From: Williamsia sp. 1135
Lineage (GTDB): Bacteria; Actinomycetota; Actinomycetes; Mycobacteriales; Mycobacteriaceae
Direction of reading: 5' to 3'
NCBI RefSeq assembly: GCF_002095395.1
Contig: NZ_MJEI01000083.1
Location: forward strand, 1-64,000
DNA: 64,000 nucleotides
Position numbers and translations under genes: made by a program
Notes under the pieces: generated by a model
Database searches by the model: none
Seen by the model: only the letters and a program-made list of their open reading frames with translations
Told to the model about the DNA's origin: nothing
Shown here: positions 12,501 through 23,526 of the stretch, one piece after another
Layout of the letters: each line of letters starts with the position of its first letter
How positions within the stretch are numbered: position 1 is the first letter of the stretch

Positions 12501-15500
12501 GGGGTCACGTAGCCCAGTAGCCGGGTGGTGCCGAGCTCGGTCGAGGCAACCACCACGGCGGCGTGGACCCCGTCCACCGACGCCAACGCGGCCTCGACCT
12601 CACCGAGCTCGATGCGGAAGCCGCGTACCTTCACCTGGAAGTCATTGCGTCCCAGATACTCCAGACGGCCATCGGCGTTCCAGCGGGCAAGGTCACCGGT
12701 GCGGTACATCCGCGCGCCCGCCTCGGAGGAAGGAGCGTGCAGGTTGGCGACGAACCGATCGGCCGTCAGGGCCGGTCGATCGTGATAGCCACGGGCCAAT
12801 TGCACCCCGCCGAGGTACAGCTCGCCCGGTACTCCGGGGGGAACCAGACGCAGGTGGTGATCGAGCACGAACACATCGGTGTTGGCCACCGGTACACCGA
12901 TCGGAACTCCGGATACTGCCGGGTTCGCAGTGTGGTCGGTCTCGATCGGCTGATAGGTGACGTCGACAGCGGCTTCGGTCGGGCCGTAGAGGTTGTGGAC
13001 GCCACCGGAGAAGACGGCCATCGCTGCAGAAGCATTCTGCGCTGACAGTGCCTCACCGGAGGTGAACACTCGTTTCACGCTCGCCAGTTGCGCCGGTGCT
13101 GGTCCGGAATCGAGGAATGCGGCCAGCATCGATGGCACGAAGTGCACCGTCGTGATCTGTCGTTCGGAGATCAGAGTGGTCAGATACTGCGGATCCTTGT
13201 GCCCCTCGGGAGCGGCGACGATCATCGCCGCTCCGGACATCAGTGGCCAGAAGAACTCCCACACGGACACATCGAAGCTGAACGGGGTCTTCTGCAGCAC
13301 CCGATCTGCGCCGTCGAGCCCGTATTCGCTCTGCATCCACTTCAGGCGGTTTCCGATCGCCTGATGGGAGATCGTGACACCCTTCGGCTTTCCGGTGGTT
13401 CCCGACGTGTAGATCAGGTAGGCGGCGTCATCGGGCAGCAGCGTTCGTGGTCGGTGACCGGGTGGTCGGACATCGCAGCGATCTCGCGAAGCGCGGTCTG
13501 ATCATCGAGATCGATCTGTTCCGGCCGGCCTGGGACATGGTCCAGCCGGCCGGCCAGTTCATCACCGACCGAGAGCCTTCCGGTGATGACGGCGGTCGGT
13601 GTCGAATCGCTGAGCAGGTGGTCGATTCGCTCCATCGGGTACGAGGGGTCCACCGGCACGTACGCGGCTCCACTACGGACGATCGCGGAGAGGGCAATCG
13701 GCAGCCACTCGCCTCGTGGCAGCACGACTGCCACGCGGTCGCCCACCCTCACACCACGTGCCAGCAGTAACCGGGTCAGTCCGTTGACTCGGGCGTCGAA
13801 CTCCGCGTACGTCAGCGTGGTGTCGCCGAAAACGATTGCGACCGAGTCAGGAGTCGATGCCGCTTGCGTCGCCAGCAGGCTGTCGAGGGTGCCGGTGCCG
13901 GAGAGGATCTCGGGAACCCGTGTACCGCGCGAGCAGGTGTGCAGTCGAGATCGATCTCGATCGGTCAGTAGATCCACCTGGGCCAGCGCGGTGTTCACGT
14001 CGGTGGCGAGGATCTCGAACGCCCGCATCAGCGTATCGGTGAACCGCCGGACCGTACTGTCGGAGAACAGTTCGTCGGAGTACCCACCCACCACCGTGAT
14101 CTCGTCCGCGGCAACGGTGATGTACAGCTCCGCCTCTGACTTCAGCGTGTTCAGGGAGATTCGGTCCATCGACCCGAACCCGATCCCCGGGGCGAACTCG
14201 TCCGGCGGACCGCCGTCCTCGCGGTAGGTCACCATCGTCTGGAAGAGCGGCGATGCCGACCCGCTTCGTTCGACACCGACAGCGCGGACCATCTCCTCGA
14301 ACGGGGTCTCCTGGTTCTCGAACCCGGCCAGCACCGTTGCGCGAACACGCGCCAACAGATCCGCAGGGGTCGGATTGCCGGTCAGGTCGTACCGCAGCGG
14401 CAAGGTGTTGACGAAGTAGCCCACCAGGTCGGTCAAAGCTTCGTCGGTGCGGCCACCGACGGGAGACCCGAGGACCACGTCGTCACCGCCGCCCGATGCC
14501 GACACCGCCAACGCGACTGCCGCCTGGGTCAGCATGAACATGGATACGCCCTGCTGCCGTGCCACCTCCCGGAGCATTGACACCACCACGTCCGGCACGA
14601 CAGCCTCGCGCCACCGCCCGGACCATGTCGGATCGGTCGGACGTATCCGGTCGGACGGAATACCCGACACCGCGGGTACCTCGTCCAGAGCAGCGGTCCA
14701 ATATCGCAATTGCTCAGCCAACAGGGAGGTTTCATCGTCAACGGTGCCCAGCAACCGGCGCTGCCAGACTGCGTAGTCGGCGTACTGCGTGGGTGACTCC
14801 GACCACGTCGGCGCCGAACCGTAGGTCCTCGCGCGGTACGCGGTGACCATGTCCCGGTGCAGCGTCGGGATCGACCATTCGTCGAGAGCCGAGTGGTGCA
14901 CGCCCAGGCCCATCACGCAGCCGCCCTCGGTGTCGATCAGAACCGCCCGGATCGGGAGGTCGTCTGCCAGCGAAAACGGTGCCAGAATCCGATCGCGAAC
15001 CTCCGCATGGACCTGCGCAGTTGCCAGCTGCTTCCGTCGAGCCGGTCGATGACCAGCCGCCCCGGCAGTTCGTGGTCCGGGACGACCTCCTGACGGACCA
15101 GTACCTGATCGTCGGCGATCAGGAGGGTTCGCAGCGCTTCGTGGCGGGCCACAACATCGCCGATCGCCGACGCCAGGGCCGACGTGTCCACGGGGCCGAC
15201 CAGCGGTACCGCGATCGGAACGATGTACTGGTCGGAAGGCCCACTACGCTGATCCATCAGCCACAACGACTGCTGTCCGAACGATGCCGGGATCACTTCG
15301 GGGCGAACCACATCCGACACCCGCACCCGCGACGCGGTCTCGGCGCCCACCAGATCGGCCACCACTGCGCCCAGGGTGCTGACCGTGGGATTCTCGATCA
15401 GCGGACGCAACGTCAGCGTGATATCGAACTCCGCACTGATCCGTGACGCCAGCCGGGTGAGCCGTAGCGAATCGATACCGATGTCGACGAAGTCGGCGGC

Positions 15501-18500
15501 GACCGAGACCTTGGCCGGATCCATGTCTGCATCGATGACGAGTGCCACTATCGCGCGAAGTCTGCGCTCCGTCTCGGTCGTCGGTTCGAGGATCTCACCC
15601 CCAGCGAGGTCGAACTCCGGAGCAGGCAAGGCCGCGTGGTTGATCTTGCCGTTGGTGGTGAGCGGCAGAGTCGTCAGATGGGTGAAGCTCGCCGGGACCA
15701 TATACTGCGGCAGCCGTTGCGCCGTGTGGGCTCGAATATCGTTGTCGTCAAGCGCCTGCGGACTCGAGTAGTAGGCGGCGAGCTGGATGTCCTTGCGATC
15801 GTGCCCGGTGTTGACGGCGACGACGGTCGCCGCACCGACACCGGGCATGGCCCGGATCGTTTCGGCGATCTCGCCCAGTTCGACGCGGAACCCGCGGATC
15901 TTGACCTGGTCGTCCGTACGCCCGAGATAGTCGATCTGGCCATCGGGCCGCCACGACACCAGGTCGCCGGTTCGGTACAACCGCCCCCCGTGATCGAAGG
16001 GATCGGCGACGAACCGCTCACTTGTCAGGGCGGACCGGCCGAAGTAACCGCGCGCCAATCCGGCACCGGCCAAGTACAGTTCACCCGGCGTTCCCGGCGG
16101 AGTGAGCGCGAGGTTGGTGTCGAGGACATAGGCGCGGGTGTTGTCGATCGGCGTACCCGCGTTCGACGTGGGGCTGTCGGCAAGGTCGGCGCCGAGGGCA
16201 TTGATCGTGTACTCGGTGGGTCCGTACAGATTGAAACTCTCGATCCCTGGCGCGGTCCGGAGCTCGGTCCACAGGGATTCGGGCACGGCTTCCCCACCAA
16301 GCGAGATGAAGACGACACCCGGATCGGTCTCGTCGGGCGACGCGCCCGCCGGTCGTGGCCGGTCCAGCAGCCCCTCCTCGGTGAGGATCTGTCCATACGA
16401 AGGGGTCACGTCGAACCCGTCCACACGGGCAAGGTCGTAGTGCTCGAGCAGGAGGCGGGGATCTTTTCGGAGTTCGTCGTCGATGATGTGCACCTGATGG
16501 CCGTTGAGCAGCCAGAACAGTTGTTCCCACGAAGCGTCGAACGAGAACGACGTGGTGTGGGCGATCCTCATGCGGCGTCCGCGCTGGTGCCGGACCACCG
16601 GATCGAAGATCTTGCGCACGTGGTTGAAGTACATGTTGGTCAGCCCCCGGTGGCCGACCGCGACCCCTTTGGGACGACCGGTCGATCCGGACGTGAAGAT
16701 CACGTAGGCAAGATTGTCGAGCGCGACGGGTACCGGATTGACCGGATCACTCTGCGGCGCAGCCAACTCCGTGGCCACGGCCGCGGAGTCGAGGTCGATG
16801 ACCGTATGGGCACGATCAGCAGGGATACGTGTCCGAAGATCGGTGGTGGTCAGCACCACGGTCGGCGCAGCGGCATCGAGTATGTATTCGATGCGTTCGT
16901 CGGGGTGTTCACTGTCGATCGGGACGTACGCCGCGCCGGCGAGCAGAACTCCGAACAGCGCCACCACAGTTCGTTCGTCGCGCGGAAGCAGCAGTGCCAC
17001 GCGGTCTTCGACACGCACGCCGTGGCGCCCGAGGATGGCAGCGCAGCGGCCGGCAGCGAGGAGGAGTTCGGCGTAGCTCAACTGGGTCTCGCCCGCCACG
17101 ACCGCTGTCTCGTCGGGAGTGCGCTCGGCCTGCTCCACGAGCAGTTCTGCGATGGTGACAGCCGCCACCGGCCGACTGGTGTCATTCCACGACCTCAACA
17201 GCTCGAGCTCGGCGGGGACGGTCACCCCGATTCGACCGACGGCCCCATCGAGGTCGGCGACCATCGCCCCGGCCGTGTGGATCAGTCGATCGATGATCGT
17301 CTCGACCTCGGCAGGCGTGTAGACGTCGCCGCGATACGAGCAGCGCACCCGCACCTTGTCACCTGGATAGACGGCGATCGACAGCGGGTAGTGAGTCGAG
17401 TCATCGAGCGCGAACTCGTCGGCGCTGATCTGCGAGCCGTCCGGTCCGAAGCTCTCACCGAGCTCGGTGACCGCAACCGGCATGTTCTGAATGATGAACA
17501 GCGTGTCGAACAGCTGCGACGAGCCTGCGATCCGCTGGGTATCGGTCAAAGGCACGTGGGCGGCGTCGAGCACCGCGGCGCTGCGGGACTGATGATCGGT
17601 GAGCACTCGTCGGACCGATGCCGATTGCGGCGCGCGCACATGCACCGGAACGGTATTGAACAACAGCCCGATGATGGACTCGGACCCACCGAGTTCGGGT
17701 GGTCGGCCGGACACGCTGGTTCCGAACACCGCGTCCGTCCGGCCCGTCAGTCTCGCGAGCGTGATGCCCCACGCCACATGGAGGTAGGTTCCGATGGTGA
17801 CCCCGGCCTCGCGGCACGCGGCGGTGATGCGCGAGTGGAGTTCGGGATCGAGATAGCGATAGCTGTCGGCTGCGGCATCCGCGGCCGCGGAGGTTTCCAG
17901 GGCTCTCGGCGCGACGATCGTCGATTCGATCCCTCCCGACGCGAGGTCGAAATACTCGCTCCAGGACTGCTCTGCGACGGCACGTTCCCGGTCGCCGAGC
18001 CACCGGAGGTAGTCGCGGTAGGCGGGACTGTTCGGTACCGAGAACCCCGTGAGATCGCCGTAGAGAGCGAACAACTCATCCCACAGCAAAGCCAACGACC
18101 AACCGTCGAAGAGCAGGTGTTCGAACGTGATGGAGATGATCCAGTCGCCCGGTTCGGTCTCCAGGAGCAGGAAGCGGATCAGCGGTGGCCGGTCGGCGAT
18201 GAAAGGTGCGCTGCGTTCCTCCGCCAGTGCCTCTTCGAGCCCTCCGGGGTCGGCACTCGCACCGTCCGCCCGGACCACTCGGACCGGGATCGGGCGGTCT
18301 CGGGGATCACCTGGACTGCGCGGCCACCGATGGTGACGAAACCCGCGGTCAAATTCTCGTTGCGTGTCAACAACTCCGAGATTGCGTCGGTCATCCGGTC
18401 GGTGTCCAGCGACCCGCGGACGCGGGACCTCGACTGGGACGCGTACAGGTCCGTCTCGCCGCTCTCGTTGGCCATCTGCAAGTGGTAGAAGAACCCCTCC

Positions 18501-21267
18501 TGCAACGGCGACAGCGGCAAGATGTCCCTGATCGCACCGAAAGACGCTGACAAAACGGCTATCTCGGGATCGGTCAGCGCTACCAGAGGAGGCCGCGCTG
18601 CCTCCACCGTCACCACCCCGGTGACCGCTGCGGCGATGGCTCGGCAGCGTCAGATGTCACATCGGCGTCACTTGTCGAGAATTCCAATGACCGGCACAGG
18701 GCATCGACATCGAAGTCGATGCCGCTGCGGGATTGGAGCACCACCTGGAGCCGACGAGAGTTGCCATCGGCCGTCGCCGGTCCGCGAACCACCGTGACGA
18801 CCACTGCGTAACGACCCCAGTGCTCGCAGTCGGCGTCCGGCACCCGAACGGCGGCCTCGCCTTCGGCCACCCGCACCAACACTGCAGCGTCAGGAACGTC
18901 GTCGAAGATGCCGAGAGGCTGGTCGTTGTCCCAGTACAGCAGTGCGTAGTCCATCGCCGTCGATCGGTCCGCCGGGACGATGCCCGCGTCACGAAGCGTC
19001 GCATAGACGCCTGGCCCCGCTCCGATCGCCTCTGAACCGAGATCCTCCAACACGACCGGGTAGCGCGTGGTGATTCGCCCCGGCAGTACGAGATCCGCCG
19101 AACCGCGAGCCGATTGTTCGACGTCGATCACCACACCGCCAGTGACCACAGCACCGATGTGCGCTCCGAGCCACCCGAGTACCGATGCCGTGATTTCCTC
19201 CACCGCAAGCGAACTGAACACCTCACTCGCGCCGATCACGGCCTGCGCGTCCGCATCTATCCCAGCGAACTCGCGGTCGGAGTGGTTGTCCGCGAAATCC
19301 ATCCAGTACGCGGAGTCGAGGATTTCAGCGGACCCTGACCGATCGCTGCGCTGCCGCAGCAATGAATCACAATCGGGGACATGTAGATGCGGGCGATCGC
19401 CCGCTGCCAGTGCCGTTGCCACTGTCGCCAGGGTTTCGGCGAACACATCGACCGCTGTGGCGTCGATGTCGCCCGCGGCGACCACCGAGAACGAGACATC
19501 GTCGGTCGCCGACCCACACAGCAGGTGCATCGACCTCGGCGACACCGGTGCGTCGAACACATCGCGATCCTCGAGGTGGATCTGCGCGCGGAGGTCGGCG
19601 GCCGTCGGATTCCCGCCGTGATAGCCGAATGCCCGCACGCACCGCACAAAAGCATCGACCATGACCGGGGTCGGCAGATCCGATACCCCCTCGACGTCAC
19701 GGACCCACTACCACACCCGCGCCGAGTGCACACCCGCTTCTGCGTCGAAGCGTTCCAGCAGGTCGAGGCCGGTACCACCCGGCACCTCCGCTGCGATACC
19801 CGCGGCGACCGCGGCGTCGATGTCGACAATCGTTGCGGACCCGCCTCCACCGACCTCGGCCAGCGCCGACAGGGCCGTCTCGATTTGTTCCAGGAGCCGG
19901 TCCACGGTGTGGCGTTCAACAACGTCTGCGGCGAACACGCAGGTGATCCCGATCTGATCGTCGTCGAGTCGCAGCGCCAGTTCGATGTCCGATGCCCTCT
20001 GTTCCACAGCATCGAAGCGGTACGACTGCGGCGGTTCATGGCGGTTCGTCGACCCAAGGTCGTGCCTGCTCACACAGGACACGGTCAGTTGCGGCCTGCT
20101 GCTGACACCGTCCGTCCCGTCGAGGGCATCGACGATCTCGGTGAACGGGATCGATGCATGCCGGGTGGCCTCGCCGATGGCCCGCTGCACCTCGACCACG
20201 ACTTCTTCGCCGAAGTGGTTTCCGGGCAGCTCAATTCGCAGCGGAACCCAACCGGCCTCTTCGCGGACCGGAAGAGCCAGGGTGAGCGCGCGGTCTCCGG
20301 TGATCTCGGACACCCCAGCCGCCACCGCACCGATCAGCACAGCGGTCACCGGCAGTTCGATGCGCTGAGCCGCGTCTCGGACGAGGACGGACGCACGGCC
20401 CGCCGCGATCCGTTCGACGCGCTCGACACTTCGTGGGCCCGAACTCCTGTCGGAGCGACCGCCGGGTATCGGCGCACCCGCGGTCGTGGTCTGCCCCACG
20501 CCCAGCCAGTAGCGGAGGTCCGCGATGACCGACGTGAGGTCGTCTTTTCCGCCACGCGCGAAGTCGAAGAGAATCGCATAGAACCGGTAGTGGTCCGTGA
20601 GCACCCCGAGGAACGTCGCTCGCGCGAAGTTCTCGTGGTCGCGCAAGGTCCCGATCGTCGCCAACTCTCGCATCCCGAAATAGGACCCGGCCGTAGGGTC
20701 GCTCCCGCCCGCGTCCGCGGCCGGCCGGAGTCCGCCGGTGGTCTTCGCAGCGTCGAACGCCGACACGAAGATGTCGTGACACTGCTGGCTGACGGTCAGC
20801 GTCAACTCTTCGAGTGTGATGTCGTCGGGGAGGTCGAAGGTCGATTGCTCGACGATTGCCCCCGTGTCGATACCCTTGTCGACCCGGTGAATTGTGACGC
20901 CAAAACTGGTTTCACCGTTCAGGATCGCATGCACGGCGCCTGCCATCGGCAGTCCCCGATAGAACGGTAGCGGTCCGCCGTGAACATTGAGGATCGTCAG
21001 TTCGAGGTCGAGGATCGGCTTCCGAAAAATGAAGGGGTTTCCTGTCGACCACACGACCTGATCGGCCGTCGACGCCTCCTCGAAGACGTCCGCCAGGTCG
21101 TTGACATCGGTCGCCCCGACACATCGGAGCTCGCCTGCCCAGGCAGGCGGGTCCTCGCGTTCAGGATGTACGACCAGACTCACCTCTGCGTGCCTTGATC
21201 GCGCGTACTCGACCGCGCGCCAGAGCAACGAACCCGAACCGACAAATATCATGTTGAACTCTTTCAA
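9563..21267 (-). pseudogene. NRPS-A: formyltransferase, two-module synthetase with epimerase, broken by four frameshifts and one amber codon
   Basis: Restored, it would be about 3,902 residues. Order: formyltransferase (1-190, NVHGGPLPFYRG); a condensation C-lobe (about 205-500); a degenerate C/E-like domain (about 535-860); C1 (about 895-1330, EHLLFDGWS); A1 (about 1375-1870); T1 (near 1950, DIGIDSLRL); C2 (HHSALDEWS); A2 (about 2460-2960); T2 (near 3012, ALGGDSILS); an E domain (about 3070-3520, NHFAVDFVSW, EGHGR, TVGWFTSMYPL); and a degenerate C/E-like tail (AHALCIDRVG). A2 reads D-V-W-H-F-S-L-V-D, the serine code, so with E it should supply D-Ser. A1 has nearly the same pocket as the NRPS-B A domain. 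TAG interrupts the frame at 19708-19710. Single bases are missing near 18639, 18290, 15025 and 13440. Length plus four is divisible by three. It starts 94 bases after panD. Confidence 0.85.
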
Positions 21268-21361
21268 TCCTGTTCGTTGGCACCGGCTGACCTGCCCGGC
21301 CAGGTTTCACCGGTCAGCGACCACCGAACCGACGGGTCCGTCGTGACAGTGGTGAACGCCG

Positions 21362-21769
21362 CTAGCGGGACGCTATCTGGTCGGCAGCGCCGGGTACGGG
21401 TTGCGCGGGATCGTTACCTAGGGCGACGATCCGGTTGTCGCCGTCGACGTGGACGACTTTGGGCTCATGGACGATCACCTCGGCCTGCTCGAGTTGCAGG
21501 AACGACATGATGATCACGAGGTCGCCTGGGTTGACCAGATGTGCCGCAGCACCATTGATACAGACGACGCCCGAATCAGGTGCGCCTGTGATCACGTAGG
21601 TCTCCAGTCGCGCGCCATTCGTGACGTCGACGACCTGGACCTGTTCGCCCTCCACCAGATCCGCCGCCTTCATCAACGTCTCGTCGATGGTGATCGAACC
21701 GACGTAGTGCAGGTCGGCCTGGGTGACGGTGGCGCGGTGGACCTTGCCATTGACCATGGTGCGAAGCAT
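21362..21769 (-). CDS. panD: Aspartate 1-decarboxylase inside the siderophore operon
   Basis: A 135-residue PanD, close to the usual 125-140. PanD is a pyruvoyl enzyme that makes beta-alanine from L-aspartate. The proprotein cleaves itself at Gly-Ser; here the site lies in [10 protein letters not shown], with the serine near residue 25 becoming the pyruvoyl group. The segments [22 protein letters not shown] and [12 protein letters not shown] are standard. The gene sits between the MbtH-like gene (38 bases upstream) and NRPS-A (94 bases downstream), far from any panB or panC in this window. It may be an extra copy that supplies beta-alanine either as a building block or for the phosphopantetheine arm of the carriers. 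No adenylation domain here has a recognisable beta-alanine code, so its role in the product is open. Confidence 0.88.
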   Translation of the reverse strand: MLRTMVNGKVHRATVTQADLHYVGSITIDETLMKAADLVEGEQVQVVDVTNGARLETYVITGAPDSGVVCINGAAAHLVNPGDLVIIMSFLQLEQAEVIVHEPKVVHVDGDNRIVALGNDPAQPVPGAADQIASR

Positions 21770-21807
21770 GTTAGTTCCCTCGAGGTTTGAGTTGAGTTGG
21801 GGTTGAG

Positions 21808-22068
21808 TCAGTTGGTTACGCTCTGGCGAGACGCCGAGTCTGCAGCATCGCGTTCCATGGCGTCGCGCAGACTCTTGGGCCGCATGTCGGTCCAGTGTTC
21901 CTCGACGTAATCAACACATTCTTGCCGCCCGGTACCGCCGTCACGACCATGCACCACCCGCCAGCCGTCTGGCACCTGGGCGAACGTCGGCCACAGGGAG
22001 TACTGCTCCTCGCCGTTGATCAGGACGTAAAACGTTCCGTCTTCGTTGTCAAAGGGATTGGTAGACAA
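21808..22068 (-). CDS. MbtH-like NRPS accessory protein
   Basis: An 86-residue MbtH-like protein. These bind adenylation domains and are often needed for their folding and activity. The family pattern is plain: [20 protein letters not shown], then [13 protein letters not shown], then a C-terminal [10 protein letters not shown] set the start at the TTG at 22068, because AAGGAG lies 9 bases before it and the protein then begins at the family's usual N-terminus; an ATG at 22149 would add an unrelated proline-rich leader. The gene overlaps the 3' end of the N-hydroxylase gene by 20 bases, which suggests translational coupling. It is intact even though its NRPS clients are broken. Confidence 0.92.
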   Translation of the reverse strand: MSTNPFDNEDGTFYVLINGEEQYSLWPTFAQVPDGWRVVHGRDGGTGRQECVDYVEEHWTDMRPKSLRDAMERDAADSASRQSVTN

Positions 22069-23392
22069 GGTTCTTTTCTCCTTCAGCGGGGGGCGCCGCA
22101 GTGGTGTCGACGCGGGTACCGGACTGCGCCGCCCGTTTGGCGGCCACAAGCGAATCGACGAGCTCTCCGGATCGCACGGCGAGATTCGACAACAACGTCG
22201 ATGTCAGTCCGTGCGTGTGCTCGGTGGCACCCTGGAGGTATATCCCGCCCGAGATCTGCCCGCTCGTGGTGACGCGGTAGTCGCGATCGACCAGGGGGCG
22301 ACCCTGATCGTCGACATCGCAAGCGCCCGCGAGCGGCCCCAGCAGATCCTGGATCCCGGCCGGTTCGAATCCAGTTGCGTACACGACGGCATCGCACTCG
22401 AGCTCGTCGACGTCTTGCGACGGGCGGTGCAGGACCTGCACGTTCACACCGGATTCCGACTCGGAGATCGAGCTGATCTCCGAGGCCCCACGAACAAACA
22501 GTCGCCTTCGCCCCGAGACCCGTTCGCCGTACTCACGTCGGTAGAGTTCCTCGATCAGCGGCGGGTCGACCGCGGAGTAGTTGGTGCCGCGGTGATAGCT
22601 GAGCAGCTGAGCGCGAAGCTCATTCGATGACTGGTGAAAGTCGACCACGGCTTCGGGATCGAAGATCCGGTTCGCGTACGGGCTGTCGTCTGCCGGCGTG
22701 TAACCGTATTTGCCGAAGACCGCATGGATCTCTGCACCGGGATACGACTCGTGCAGGTACGCGGCGACTTCCGCCGCGCTCTGGCCGGCACCGACCACCA
22801 CGAGCTTCTGATGACGGAGCGGAGGCAGCTCACGAAGGTGTTCCAGGAGTCGATGATTGTGGAAGAGTCTGCGACTCAGTTGCACACCCTCAGGAACCTT
22901 GGATCGCAATCCTCCGGCCAGCACCACGTTACGTCCGGATACCGGGACCGAGCCTGCCACCCGAACCTCGAACAGCTCCCCCGTCCACCCCACCGAACTG
23001 ACCTCTGCGCCGTAGGTGACCGGCGACGAGACCTTCCCCGCGGCCCACTCCAGGTAGTCGTGAAACTCCAGGCGAGTGGGAAAGAAGCTCTGCTGATTGA
23101 TGAAGTCGATCAATTTGCCACGCTCGGACAAGTACTTCAGGAAGGAATACTGACTACAGACATCTCGCTGTGTGGCAAGGTCTTTCAGGAAAGATATCTG
23201 CATGGTGGTGCCTGGGAGCAGCATGCCCCGGTGCCAGCCGAACCGCTCCTGCTTCTCCACGAAGCTCGCCGTGATCCGCTCGGAGGGATCCGTTCGTTCG
23301 TTGTGTTCCTCGATCGCGATCGCCAACGCGAGATTCGATGGACCGAAGCCCACCCCCACCACGTCGACCGGAGTATTGCTGTCGCTCTTCAC
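22049..23392 (-). CDS. L-ornithine (or lysine) N-monooxygenase, siderophore hydroxamate formation
   Basis: A 447-residue FAD/NADPH-dependent N-hydroxylase of the PvdA/MbtG/IucD family. It oxidises the side-chain amine of ornithine or lysine, the first step toward a hydroxamate. Visible features: an N-terminal FAD-binding [12 protein letters not shown], then [14 protein letters not shown] and [16 protein letters not shown], a second Rossmann motif [15 protein letters not shown] for [24 protein letters not shown], and an ATGFEP segment near the C-terminus. The [12 protein letters not shown] and [17 protein letters not shown] wording is closer to ornithine N5-hydroxylases than to lysine enzymes, which fits the formyltransferase domains of the NRPSs. 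The start is GTG 23392, with GGGAGGAG about 7 bases upstream. The 134 bases before it hold no clear iron box. The frame is intact. Confidence 0.88.
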   Translation of the reverse strand: MKSDSNTPVDVVGVGFGPSNLALAIAIEEHNERTDPSERITASFVEKQERFGWHRGMLLPGTTMQISFLKDLATQRDVCSQYSFLKYLSERGKLIDFINQQSFFPTRLEFHDYLEWAAGKVSSPVTYGAEVSSVGWTGELFEVRVAGSVPVSGRNVVLAGGLRSKVPEGVQLSRRLFHNHRLLEHLRELPPLRHQKLVVVGAGQSAAEVAAYLHESYPGAEIHAVFGKYGYTPADDSPYANRIFDPEAVVDFHQSSNELRAQLLSYHRGTNYSAVDPPLIEELYRREYGERVSGRRRLFVRGASEISSISESESGVNVQVLHRPSQDVDELECDAVVYATGFEPAGIQDLLGPLAGACDVDDQGRPLVDRDYRVTTSGQISGGIYLQGATEHTHGLTSTLLSNLAVRSGELVDSLVAAKRAAQSGTRVDTTAAPPAEGEKNLVYQSL

Positions 23393-23526
23393 GAATCGAC
23401 TCCTCCCGCCAGGCTCTCGAATGAGCCGACTCGAATGACCATTTCAGACCTATCCATTCTGTGGATTGTGCAAGTATAAGCTATTTAATCTCCTGATTCG
23501 CCACGTACCCTCGCGAACGATCGACC

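Noticed and set aside
15636-18488. Long plus-strand open frame opposite NRPS-A (950 codons)
   Set aside because: It lies wholly across the adenylation and condensation domains on the other strand and shows no recognisable family. In GC-rich DNA antisense frames of this size are usual shadows.
2852-21267. Programmed ribosomal frameshifting or amber recoding of the NRPS genes
   Set aside because: Six separate shifts at unlike sites, with no shared slippery heptamer or following structure, and no sign of a suppressor system in the window. Mutation or sequencing error is simpler.
23393-23526. Iron box before the N-hydroxylase gene
   Set aside because: The nearest match (around 23477) fits only about 9 of 19 positions, no better than chance for an AT-rich promoter.
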